From Candidatus Thorarchaeota archaeon (GTDB lineage: Archaea > Asgardarchaeota > Thorarchaeia > Thorarchaeales > Thorarchaeaceae), in assembly GCA_030612005.1 (NCBI GenBank), contig JAUWOU010000007.1, positions 1-52,008 on the forward strand: DNA of 52,008 nt, given 5' to 3'. Shown here one piece after another: positions 7,539 to 14,336 of the stretch. The notes under the pieces were generated by a model, which was not told the DNA's origin, did not search any database, and saw only the letters and a list, made by a program, of their open reading frames with translations. Every line of letters begins with the position of its first letter. The stretch's first letter is position 1. Position numbers and translations under genes: made by a program.

Positions 7539-7703
7539 TTAGAATGTAAAGTCGGTCTTACAGATTTCACCAGTCTTTAGGTCAATCTTACTCAACTGAG
7601 GTGTCTTTCCTGAAACTAGACCAATAGCGCCCCTGACCAGTCCACCAACAGGACATGCGGTAGTGCCTTCGAGATCATATCCACCTGTTTTCCCATCTGT
7701 AAG
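7539..7703 (-). pseudogene. Possible C-terminal relic of an unidentified protein
   Basis: On the minus strand an open frame of 54 codons ends at TAA (7539-7541). It reads like a normal protein end: DGKTGGYDLEGTTACPVGGL, then IDLKTGEICKTDFTF. The frame is closed upstream by TGA at 7704-7706, but another frame just upstream (CSPIDFTDAKLLNIALSCD, to about 7765) also looks coding, so a frameshift may have split the gene. Its start is overwritten by the GNAT gene. No family was recognised, and it has no start codon of its own. Confidence 0.35.
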
Positions 7704-7761
7704 TCACAACTCAACGCTATATTCAATAACTTCGCATCTGTAAAGTCAATTGGTGAGCAGT

Positions 7762-8199
7762 GTGAAAATTCGACAATTTGAACAGAAAGATACTGGTGTT
7801 GTAGTCCAATTAGCAAATGACTTTGCATTCTTTGATGGTCCAACAACTGAAGAGGATTTGAAAATTACTCATGCATTTCCAGAGGGGTTCATTGTTGCTG
7901 AGGAAGATGGGAAAATTATTGGATTTGCTTATGGTTATTTCAAAGATGTTCCAAAAGAAGTTCTACACAACTGGGGAGTTTCAAGGGTTGCCACTATTGA
8001 ATTATTAGTGGTTGATCCTATGTATAGAAAACATGGAGTTGGTACATCATTAGTTGAGAGGCTAACTGAAATCTTCAAGAAAGCAGGTGTAGATATGATT
8101 GGGTTAACCTGTCCAGAGAGAGCTAGCCATGCAAAACATCTCTATGAAAACCAGGGTTTTGAAATCAATGCATATCATATGAGAAAGAAATTAGACTGA
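7762..8199 (+). CDS. GNAT-family N-acetyltransferase
   Basis: The 145-residue protein is a GCN5-related acetyltransferase that moves an acetyl group from acetyl-CoA to an amine. The family motif A (VATIELLVVDPMYRKHGVGTSLVERL, about 77-102) holds the acetyl-CoA loop RKHGVG; motif B follows as YENQGFEINAYHMRKKL at the C-terminus. Substrate specificity cannot be inferred. I prefer GTG 7762 because GGTGAG ends 4 nt upstream and VKIRQFEQKD is a typical first strand. TTG 7750 and GTG 7753 are alternatives. Its stop is followed 3 nt later by an mvhD 3'-end relic on the other strand. Confidence 0.88.
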   Translation: MKIRQFEQKDTGVVVQLANDFAFFDGPTTEEDLKITHAFPEGFIVAEEDGKIIGFAYGYFKDVPKEVLHNWGVSRVATIELLVVDPMYRKHGVGTSLVERLTEIFKKAGVDMIGLTCPERASHAKHLYENQGFEINAYHMRKKLD

Positions 8200-8202
8200 T
8201 TC

Positions 8203-8253
8203 TCACAGCCTGATTGGATTTGGTCCAATCTCTCGAATCTCATCACCGAACTT
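8203..8253 (-). pseudogene. Relic A of the mvhD 3' end
   Basis: Seventeen codons including the stop encode KFGDEIREIGPNPIRL, identical in protein to the end of the intact mvhD at 9888-10298. DNA differs only at synonymous positions (for example GGA CCA for GGT CCC). The similarity ends abruptly at 8254. The rest of the gene is absent. Confidence 0.85.
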
Positions 8254-8356
8254 GAATTTTGGTTAATTCTCATTTGACTAAAGCTTTTTCTTACCTCTCC
8301 TCCATCATTATTATTGTGAAAAGTAAACGAACACCGTAATGATAAGGTGGAGCGAC

Positions 8357-8725
8357 ATGAAAAAACTCGTTCGTACACGCATTGTAGTCATTATCCTCAT
8401 GCTCTATCATCTTGTTATGGTCACTGTTGCATATCATGGCCTCATCGGGGACGTGTTCACTGGTTTCTATTGGTGGTCTGGTGGCTGGAGTCTGTTCCCT
8501 ATTCCAATAAATCCATCTTGGTTCGGATGGGTTGTTACCATGGCGCTTGTGCCACTCACACCTCTTGAGCTTCTTGTATACTTGATTTTTGTAGGACATG
8601 GCGTTTGGATTTTCTGGGATGCCGCTGGGATTGTATACATAGTGTATCCGTGGTTTCCATTCTTACAGTCTGTTGTCAATAGAGGAAAGTCGATTACAGC
8701 AAATCGGATAGTAAGAAGTTGTTAA
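8357..8725 (+). CDS. Small membrane protein of unknown function
   Basis: This 122-residue protein has about three hydrophobic segments: residues 7-27 (RIVVIILMLYHLVMVTVAYH), about 53-78 (WFGWVVTMALVPLTPLELLV) and about 75-105 (YLIFVGHGVWIFWDAAGIVYIVY). It is rich in Trp and Tyr, with WWSGGWSLFPIP between the first two segments, probably at the membrane surface. ATG 8357 follows GGTGGAG by 6 nt and is favoured over ATG 8339. I know no family for it. It lies between two mvhD 3'-end relics, so it belongs to a rearranged segment. A 102-codon frame on the other strand is probably a shadow. Confidence 0.6.
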   Translation: MKKLVRTRIVVIILMLYHLVMVTVAYHGLIGDVFTGFYWWSGGWSLFPIPINPSWFGWVVTMALVPLTPLELLVYLIFVGHGVWIFWDAAGIVYIVYPWFPFLQSVVNRGKSITANRIVRSC

Positions 8726-8729
8726 TTGG

Positions 8730-8807
8730 CTACAGTCTTATTGGATTTGGTCCAATCTCTCGAATCTCATCACCGAACTTGTTCACTTCTGCAGCGAACT
8801 TGTCGCC
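8730..8807 (-). pseudogene. Relic B of the mvhD 3' end
   Basis: Twenty-six codons including the stop encode GDKFAAEVNKFGDEIREIGP and then NPIRL, identical in protein to the end of the intact mvhD. Seven codons differ and all changes are synonymous; the stop is TAG rather than TGA. Similarity stops at about 8807. The apparent TTG-started N-terminus of the surface-protein frame (8726-8860) is simply antisense to this relic. Confidence 0.87.
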
Positions 8808-8860
8808 TTTATGTGTCTTCAGTAACAAAACAAGGGTCTTATCTGATTCCCACTACTGAT

Positions 8861-9877
8861 ATGAGGGTGGTTGGGGTTTCAGTGAAACAAAAAACAGTCT
8901 TTATACTAGTCTGGATTTTATTAGTTAGCATTATTTTATCTACCCCTAATTTCACATCTGATGAATATATACTATCCAGAAGTGATGAATCTGTAGCCCT
9001 AGATACAAACAGTATTTCTGAGGGTCAAGAAGGGCCGACGATGAGATACTACTTGAGAAGATATAATCCCAAATTCGTACAAAGACCAAACTTCACCTTG
9101 ACGATATTTGTTGAGGATCATGATGGTGTTGATGCAGTGACCATGATGTATTCTCAGAAGAATGGTGATTTTGAGAATATTTCCATGAGCACCCAAGATA
9201 TCGGTGTTTGGCAGAATGTCACCATGGACCACAAAATTGACAGCTGGTATGAAACAACCATTCTCATTTCGAATCTTACTGAGCCCTATTTTTGGTGCTC
9301 ATATCTTGTCAAATACGCAGCAAATGACTCACTCGGAAATCTGGAAATCAGTCCATTATGTATCTATATTTTTTACGACGATCCTGTCACTGCAGACTGT
9401 TTCGATATCGAGCTTTATGACACTCCTGACTTGTGGTATGTCGCTGGAACCACTAATCACACAATCACTTGGGATGTGGCTCCGGATAGTCATGGTCAAT
9501 CAGGTTGGTCCTATATACTATTTGAAAATGGGCATCGTATTGAGTTCTGGGATTGGGGAGGTGGTATTACTATTGATGTGGATGGCCTTGGTATAGGCAA
9601 TCACATCTTTGAGTTGTACATTCAGGTAGCTTTGTCAAGCAACTCTAAGGATACAGTAATTGTACATGTCGTTGAAACACCTGAAGAAATACCCTCTAGT
9701 GCGTCAACTGGTAGCGTCGGACCACTAACAGAAGTTAGCGGCACGACAACAGAAGTCAACGATACGACAACAGTCACAGAGGTCAATGATGCAACAGCAG
9801 ACCCATCAATCCCTGTTCTTGCTGTAGGTCTGTCTTTTGTTGCTGTCATCATATTATGGAAAAGAAGAAGAACCTGA
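8861..9877 (+). CDS. Membrane-anchored extracellular protein
   Basis: The 338-residue protein has an N-terminal hydrophobic signal or anchor (QKTVFILVWILLVSIILS, about 9-26), a mainly beta-rich outer region with several N-glycosylation sequons, a Thr-rich stalk (TTTEVNDTTTVTEVNDAT, about 292-310) and a C-terminal membrane helix followed by KRRRT. That is the usual layout of archaeal surface proteins held by a C-terminal anchor. The beta region contains FVEDHDGVDAVTMMYSQKNG, like an Ig-type domain in exoproteins. The frame is open from TTG 8726, but its first 45 codons are antisense to an mvhD relic, so I start it at ATG 8861; GTG 8882 is possible. The ligand or function is unknown. Confidence 0.7.
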   Translation: MRVVGVSVKQKTVFILVWILLVSIILSTPNFTSDEYILSRSDESVALDTNSISEGQEGPTMRYYLRRYNPKFVQRPNFTLTIFVEDHDGVDAVTMMYSQKNGDFENISMSTQDIGVWQNVTMDHKIDSWYETTILISNLTEPYFWCSYLVKYAANDSLGNLEISPLCIYIFYDDPVTADCFDIELYDTPDLWYVAGTTNHTITWDVAPDSHGQSGWSYILFENGHRIEFWDWGGGITIDVDGLGIGNHIFELYIQVALSSNSKDTVIVHVVETPEEIPSSASTGSVGPLTEVSGTTTEVNDTTTVTEVNDATADPSIPVLAVGLSFVAVIILWKRRRT

Positions 9878-9887
9878 TTCGTGATTA

Positions 9888-10298
9888 TCACAGTCTGATG
9901 GGATTGGGACCAATCTCTCGAATCTCATCACCGAACTTGTTCACTTCTGCAGCGAATTTATCTCCCTCTGCTGCACTCACAAACACCATCTTCACTCGTC
10001 GCTCATCAAGACCCAGCTGCTCTATTAGCTTCTTTGCGAACCGTACTCTTCTCTCTGCTCCTAAATTGCCTGTCCTGTATGCACAGTCTCCAATGTGGCA
10101 ACCAACAACAAGTACTCCATCAGCCCCTTCCTGCAGTGCTTTCAGAATGAAATTGATGTCCAGTCTCGCAGTACATGGCATTCGGATGATCCTGCTCGTA
10201 ACATCATATTGTAGCTTCATAGTCCCAGCCAGATCTGATGCTGCGTACATACATTGCATACATCCGAAGATTATGACATTCATGTCTTTAGGAGGCAT
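9888..10298 (-). CDS. mvhD: MvhD/FrhD-type iron-sulfur subunit, electron adaptor for HdrA
   Basis: This 136-residue protein is the delta subunit of the F420-nonreducing hydrogenase family, a [2Fe-2S] carrier that passes electrons to HdrA. Conserved Cys sit in IIFGCMQCMYAASDLAG (Cys13, Cys16), RMPCTARLD (about Cys41) and GCHIGDCAY (about Cys67 and Cys72), and the end EIGPNPIRL is typical. Length is normal. No hydrogenase subunits lie nearby, and another MvhD domain is fused to HdrA at 17252-19420, so this free copy may serve a different HdrA or dehydrogenase. A TATA-like TTATATG at about 10345-10353 (minus strand) suggests its own promoter. Two 3'-end relics lie downstream. Confidence 0.88.
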   Translation of the reverse strand: MPPKDMNVIIFGCMQCMYAASDLAGTMKLQYDVTSRIIRMPCTARLDINFILKALQEGADGVLVVGCHIGDCAYRTGNLGAERRVRFAKKLIEQLGLDERRVKMVFVSAAEGDKFAAEVNKFGDEIREIGPNPIRL

Positions 10299-10366
10299 TT
10301 GAAGGCACCACCAATAGATTGTACACTGCTTGTGCCCTTCTGACCTACATATAATCTTTCATGTCC

Positions 10367-10394
10367 GAAGATGTTTTTGGCTGCATGCACCGAC
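10367..10394. repeat. 28-nt direct repeat flanking the tnpB fragment, copy 1
   Basis: Positions 10367-10394 match 11216-11243 at 25 of 28 bases, in the same orientation. Both read VxAxKxIF on the minus strand, so both may derive from tnpB coding sequence. The pair brackets the TnpB relic, 849 nt apart. Confidence 0.7.
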
Positions 10395-10399
10395 CTGTA

Positions 10400-11239
10400 T
10401 CAGGTATCTGAAGAGGTTGAGTGAACTTCCCCGATGACCTTCAACTCCCGTGTTCCACCCTTCTCATGACGACCGTCACCGGTATACGCTGGGGCCGAAT
10501 CCGACGTTATGACATGAGCTCTATCTGAACTAGGTTCAGAAGTGGTTTCTGTCCGCTGCAACTTACTGCTATGGGTGTCAGCTGCCTTGCGAGCCTCCAT
10601 AGCGGCAGACGGTATTTCCACGGTTCTTTCCATGGCGAGATCGGTAGTACTCGCAAACTCCCCGAGAGTTGTTTGGTCATGGTACTCAGCCACGGACTGC
10701 CCACGTTGGCCTGACAGACCAGAAGGCAGTGAGGACTTTCCTTTAGAGCGTGAGCTCCTCCAGACCTTCAGGGTTGACCCTCCCTTCGTAGAAGAGAAGA
10801 GCCACCGCCCTAGTCCTTTCTCATCCCTAAGTAGGGGAATGAGCGTAATTAAGCGCCTCGCAATATTGATGGCGCCGTTCTTGTCGGCATTGGAGCGATA
10901 TCCGCAGGTGTGGCAGATGAAGAGAGACTGCTTTGGACGAATTCCTCGGTGTCCACATTTATGACAGGTGACCGAGGTCCAATATTCACGAATAGGAATG
11001 AAACGAGACTTTCTACTTGAAACCCTCCAGCCTTGTTGAGCAAGTGAATGTTTCAATGCATTACTTACTCTAGCAAAGGGCCACCTGGCAACCATCTTCC
11101 TGAATCTCTTGCTCTTTCCGCTCTTCTTACTGGCACTCTTTCTTATACCAGTCAGTTTACCAATGGTGACATAGAGGTCGTACTTCTTTGACAGCTCGAA
11201 GATGTAGTCAGTGTTGAAGATGTGTTTGGATGCATACAC
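10400..11239 (-). pseudogene. N-terminally truncated TnpB (IS200/IS605-type) with long tail
   Basis: The 279-codon frame keeps only the C-terminal part of a TnpB. It has a helical segment ARWPFARVSNALKHSLAQQG, the zinc ribbon Cys92-Cys95 and Cys109-Cys112 (TCHKCGH, CHTCGY), and the last RuvC block SNADKNGAINIARRL (Asp119). The N-terminal half with the first RuvC Asp is missing, and the middle RuvC position reads TIGKLTGIRK without a Glu. About 130 residues follow the RuvC end, in a zone that in such elements also encodes the guide RNA. The right-end motifs at 10451-10460 and 10418-10426 match the remnant at 7054-7460. The first codons overlap the 28-nt repeat. It is almost certainly inactive. 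Confidence 0.75.
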
Positions 11240-11243
11240 CGAC
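11216..11243. repeat. 28-nt direct repeat flanking the tnpB fragment, copy 2
   Basis: This copy overlaps the apparent first codons of the TnpB relic and touches the position where the neighbouring 201-residue gene ends. See 10367-10394 for the partner. Confidence 0.7.
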
Positions 11244-11849
11244 TCAATCGATGTGGCTGGAAAAAAGATTGTAGATGGTTGTTACAATACAATCAAGGGC
11301 AGATAGTGGCTCTAGGACAGTCCCATCCAAAAGATTGGTATTCGGAGTGCCTGTACCACTGTTGAATATGATGTGACCCTGATCTGTTTGAAAAGTGGTG
11401 ATATATAGCCATGAGCCATCTGTGTATGTGATATCAATATCGTACCAGATGCTTGGACCTGGTTCAAGTAGCAGTAGAGTAGTGATATTCGAGGAATATG
11501 TCTGATTCAGTCCTTCATAGATTGCATCGTTTATTGATAGCAGTTCCTCTAAAGTGATAGTGAAGTTTCGATCATATATCTTAAGAAATTCATAATAACC
11601 AGCTGAATCATTCATGAAATTCGCATTGACCTGCCAAAATCCACTCTCCAAAAAAACAAAGTTCACAACATCTAGTTCAGGATATAGTAAGTCTGTGCTG
11701 TTGCAACATATCGTCAGTGTTTCTATCCCTGAAGAGTTCGGAGTGAGATCGGGATTATCAGAGTTGAACATTGACAATAAAGCTGCACCAGAGATACCAA
11801 TTATTATGATTGTTGCAACAATAACAACCTTAGAGTTCTCTGAGCCCAT
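11244..11849 (-). CDS. Membrane-anchored secreted protein, unknown function
   Basis: The 201-residue protein starts with a clear signal-anchor (KVVIVATIIIIGISGAALLS, about 6-25). An outer domain of about 175 residues follows, with several N-glycosylation sequons (for example NFT, NQT, NIT) and a Cys pair ICCNSTD near residue 48. No known domain was recognised, and no second membrane helix or stalk is present. It is a single gene transcribed leftward, and its stop TGA at 11244-11246 abuts the TnpB relic, so the element may have landed just behind it. An SD-like AGGAGGA lies upstream of the ATG. Confidence 0.65.
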   Translation of the reverse strand: MGSENSKVVIVATIIIIGISGAALLSMFNSDNPDLTPNSSGIETLTICCNSTDLLYPELDVVNFVFLESGFWQVNANFMNDSAGYYEFLKIYDRNFTITLEELLSINDAIYEGLNQTYSSNITTLLLLEPGPSIWYDIDITYTDGSWLYITTFQTDQGHIIFNSGTGTPNTNLLDGTVLEPLSALDCIVTTIYNLFSSHID

Positions 11850-12010
11850 TCGCGTGTCCTCCTAATCCTGCTCTATATATTATGACCTTTCTTCTCATCA
11901 ACTTTTCGTTCCCAGTACGTGTTCCACCATTCTAGTAACTAGTGTTTGTACTTAGCGATTTTCGGAAGTATGTTATAGTTGATATTTTGTGAAACTGGTA
12001 GGTGTATCCT

Positions 12011-12613
12011 ATGTTGATAGAAACTGAGAGATTGCGATGGCAGATAGAGTTCCTGAAAGAAATCGATGATTTGAAACAGATTCTTCGTCAGACTGTGCTA
12101 ACCAAAGATCGACGTCAAGAGAATGATGCAGAACACTCGTGGCATCTCGCAATGTTAGTAATTACACTCTCTGAGTACTCTAACGACAAGTCAATTGATA
12201 TTCTTAGAACTACAAAGATGGTTCTAATTCACGACATCATAGAGATTGACGCGGGAGATACATTCTGCTATGATGACTTTGATAGAAATGCAAAGACCGA
12301 GAAGGAACGAGAAGCAGCACATCGCATCTTTAGCATTCTCCCTGAAGAACAGGCACAAGAATTCATTGAACTATGGGAAGAATTTGAAGCCATGGAAACT
12401 CCTGAGGCGCAGTTTGCTGCAGCAGCAGATAGATTGCAGCCATTACTGCTCAATTATTATTCAGAAGGGTATGCATGGAAAAAACATGGGATAAAGAGAA
12501 GTCAGGTGATTGAACGTAACCAACACATCTCGAAAGGTTCCAAAGTTCTGTGGGAATTTGCAGAAAGTCTCATTGATGAATCTGTGAAGAAAGGTTATCT
12601 CATTGATGGATGA
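12011..12613 (+). CDS. HD-domain 5'-nucleotidase-like protein (YfbR/HDDC2 family)
   Basis: The 200-residue protein belongs to the COG1896 HD family, which removes phosphate from (deoxy)nucleoside 5'-monophosphates. The metal residues are visible as NDAEHSWHLAML (about 38-49), the HD pair in LIHDIIEIDAGDTF (about 73-86) and the closing Asp in AADRLQPLLL (about 136-145). Length fits. I take ATG 12011 because MLIETERLRWQIEFLKEIDDLK matches the family start; GTG 12002 would add three residues. The gene is monocistronic and converges with the cupin gene. Confidence 0.87.
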   Translation: MLIETERLRWQIEFLKEIDDLKQILRQTVLTKDRRQENDAEHSWHLAMLVITLSEYSNDKSIDILRTTKMVLIHDIIEIDAGDTFCYDDFDRNAKTEKEREAAHRIFSILPEEQAQEFIELWEEFEAMETPEAQFAAAADRLQPLLLNYYSEGYAWKKHGIKRSQVIERNQHISKGSKVLWEFAESLIDESVKKGYLIDG

Positions 12614-12619
12614 GTCCTG

Positions 12620-12991
12620 CTAAACTAGTTCTTCAGCATCTGGCTTCCATGCAGGGTCTACAATGCATAGGAACTCTAGATCATCTGAGCCTTTGTTTTC
12701 AATCCACTGAACTGCACGCGGTGGAATGTAGATAGTATCTCCAGGTGAAACATCAGCTGTTTCATCATCAATGTGCATCAGTCCTTTTCCTTTTAGAATA
12801 TAATAGACCTCAGATGCTTCATGGAATTTGTGCGGGAGCGATTTCTCGCCTGGTTTGACTGTAGCATGAGCCAGACTGTAGTTAAGGGTTAGAGGACGGG
12901 ATTCATGTTCTGGGTTTAGAATCTCGCGTACTCTAGTATCATCCAAGGCAGTAATCAGCTCGCGGTCCTGTAGTTTTCTAATCAGCATCAT
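12620..12991 (-). CDS. Cupin-domain protein
   Basis: This 123-residue protein is a single cupin beta-barrel. The first cupin motif is GEKSLPHKFHEASEVYYILKG (about 54-73), with two His and a Glu as metal ligands. The second is PGDTIYIPPRAVQWIENKGS (about 88-107), which has Gln where the third His usually stands, so metal binding may be altered. Small stand-alone cupins act as isomerases, dioxygenases or ligand sensors; the reaction cannot be predicted. The neighbouring genes give no pathway hint. Confidence 0.85.
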   Translation of the reverse strand: MMLIRKLQDRELITALDDTRVREILNPEHESRPLTLNYSLAHATVKPGEKSLPHKFHEASEVYYILKGKGLMHIDDETADVSPGDTIYIPPRAVQWIENKGSDDLEFLCIVDPAWKPDAEELV

Positions 12992-13048
12992 AGCTCATTC
13001 TATACCAAGTAGTTAGTACAGATATAACTGGCTATTGGTTAAAACATA

Positions 13049-14248
13049 TCAGAAATTTGGTGGTTTATTGTTGTACCATCGAGGTATCTTTCCCATTGCT
13101 GGTTCATATCCAGAAAGGACATGACGTGCGAGTATCAATCGCTGAACCTCGCTAGTTCCCTCATAAATCTGGTATAACTTTGCATCTCTAAACAGTTTCT
13201 CAACGGGATATTGGTCGATGTACCCATATCCACCATGGATTTGAACAGCCTCACTTGCCACTTCCATTGCCACATCAGTAGCGAATGCTTTAGCTGCACT
13301 TGCTTGAATTGTAGAATCACCGACAAAATCAGTGGTCCATGCAGCTTTGAGGTACATAAGACGAGCAGCTTCTATTTTCATGAACATTTCAGCAAGTTTG
13401 AACTGAATTACTTCAAAGTTGAGTAGTTTTTCACCAAAAACCTCTCTTTTTCCAACATAATCCCGAGCGTATTCCATTGCAGACCTTGCTAGACCAGTAG
13501 CGAATGCTGCAATTGCGGGCCGTGTCAAAGAGAAAGTCTTCATTGCAATCTTGAAGCCTTCTCCCTCTGCACCCAGCAAATTCTCAGCAGGGACTTTCAC
13601 ATCTCTTAATATCACAGATGTGGTAGTTGATGCCCTATGTCCCATCTTCTCAACTGGTCGCCCAGTCTTTAAACCTGGAGAGTCTGCATCTACTATGAAT
13701 GCGCACAATGCTTTGTGTCTTTTACTTGGATCACGACTAGCGAAGACTGTGAATGTATCTGCATGAGGTGCATTTGTTATCCAAAATTTTGAGCCATTCA
13801 GAACGTAGTTATCACCATCTCGTTCAACAAGGGTCTGAATTCCTGCAACGTCAGAACCCATACCTGGTTCAGAGCAAGCAAAACTGATGAACTTCAGACT
13901 TTCAGTGAGTGGTCTGAGATACTTCTTCTTTTGTTCATCAGTGCCTGCAACAAGGATTGGTTCTGCTCCTAGAGAATTAACATAGATACTTGTTGTCATT
14001 CCTGCGCAACCTGCAGCCATTTCTTCAACAACTAGACACTGTTCTAGAATGCCCAGTCCTTGACCTCCATACTCCTTTGGGATTGCTAGATTCATCAAGC
14101 CAGCTTCCCAGCATTTCTGCATGATTGGTCGGGGAAATTCACCTGTCTTGTCATAGTAATGTGCGTAGGGAAGCATATACTCTTGAGCAAATACTCGGGC
14201 ACGGTCTCTCAATTCTATCTGTTCTTTGGTCAAGGTGAAGTCAATCAT
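13049..14248 (-). CDS. Acyl-CoA dehydrogenase
   Basis: The 399-residue flavoprotein catalyses alpha,beta-dehydrogenation of an acyl-CoA thioester and passes electrons to a protein acceptor. Domains follow the family: an N-terminal helical domain, a beta domain with FACSEPGMGSDVAGIQT (about 125-141) and KFWITNAPHADTF, and a C-terminal helical domain ending in QIHGGYGYIDQYPVEKLFRD and YEGTSEVQRLILAR. The Glu of YEGTSEVQ is the usual catalytic base of short- and medium-chain enzymes. ATG 14248 is preferred to GTG 14257. It lies 79-89 nt downstream of the Hdr operon on the same strand, so it may be cotranscribed and the Hdr complex could be its electron acceptor; this is inference. No EtfAB genes are in the window. 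Confidence 0.9.
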   Translation of the reverse strand: MIDFTLTKEQIELRDRARVFAQEYMLPYAHYYDKTGEFPRPIMQKCWEAGLMNLAIPKEYGGQGLGILEQCLVVEEMAAGCAGMTTSIYVNSLGAEPILVAGTDEQKKKYLRPLTESLKFISFACSEPGMGSDVAGIQTLVERDGDNYVLNGSKFWITNAPHADTFTVFASRDPSKRHKALCAFIVDADSPGLKTGRPVEKMGHRASTTTSVILRDVKVPAENLLGAEGEGFKIAMKTFSLTRPAIAAFATGLARSAMEYARDYVGKREVFGEKLLNFEVIQFKLAEMFMKIEAARLMYLKAAWTTDFVGDSTIQASAAKAFATDVAMEVASEAVQIHGGYGYIDQYPVEKLFRDAKLYQIYEGTSEVQRLILARHVLSGYEPAMGKIPRWYNNKPPNF

Positions 14249-14336
14249 GATACTCACTCACTCTAATTATGGTTGATGCCTCTTCTTCTCAGAGGGTGCT
14301 TAAGTTAATTCCTAAGCATCAGAACTGATTGATATT

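Noticed and set aside
8291-8599. 102-codon minus-strand ORF
   Set aside because: It is antisense to the membrane protein at 8357-8725, whose hydrophobic helices and SD make it the better candidate.
8726-8860. N-terminal extension of the surface protein from TTG
   Set aside because: These codons are antisense to mvhD relic B and carry no signal peptide; the signal begins after ATG 8861.
10542-10964. 140-codon plus-strand ORF
   Set aside because: It is the complement of the TnpB relic, a GC-rich region that keeps frames open by chance.
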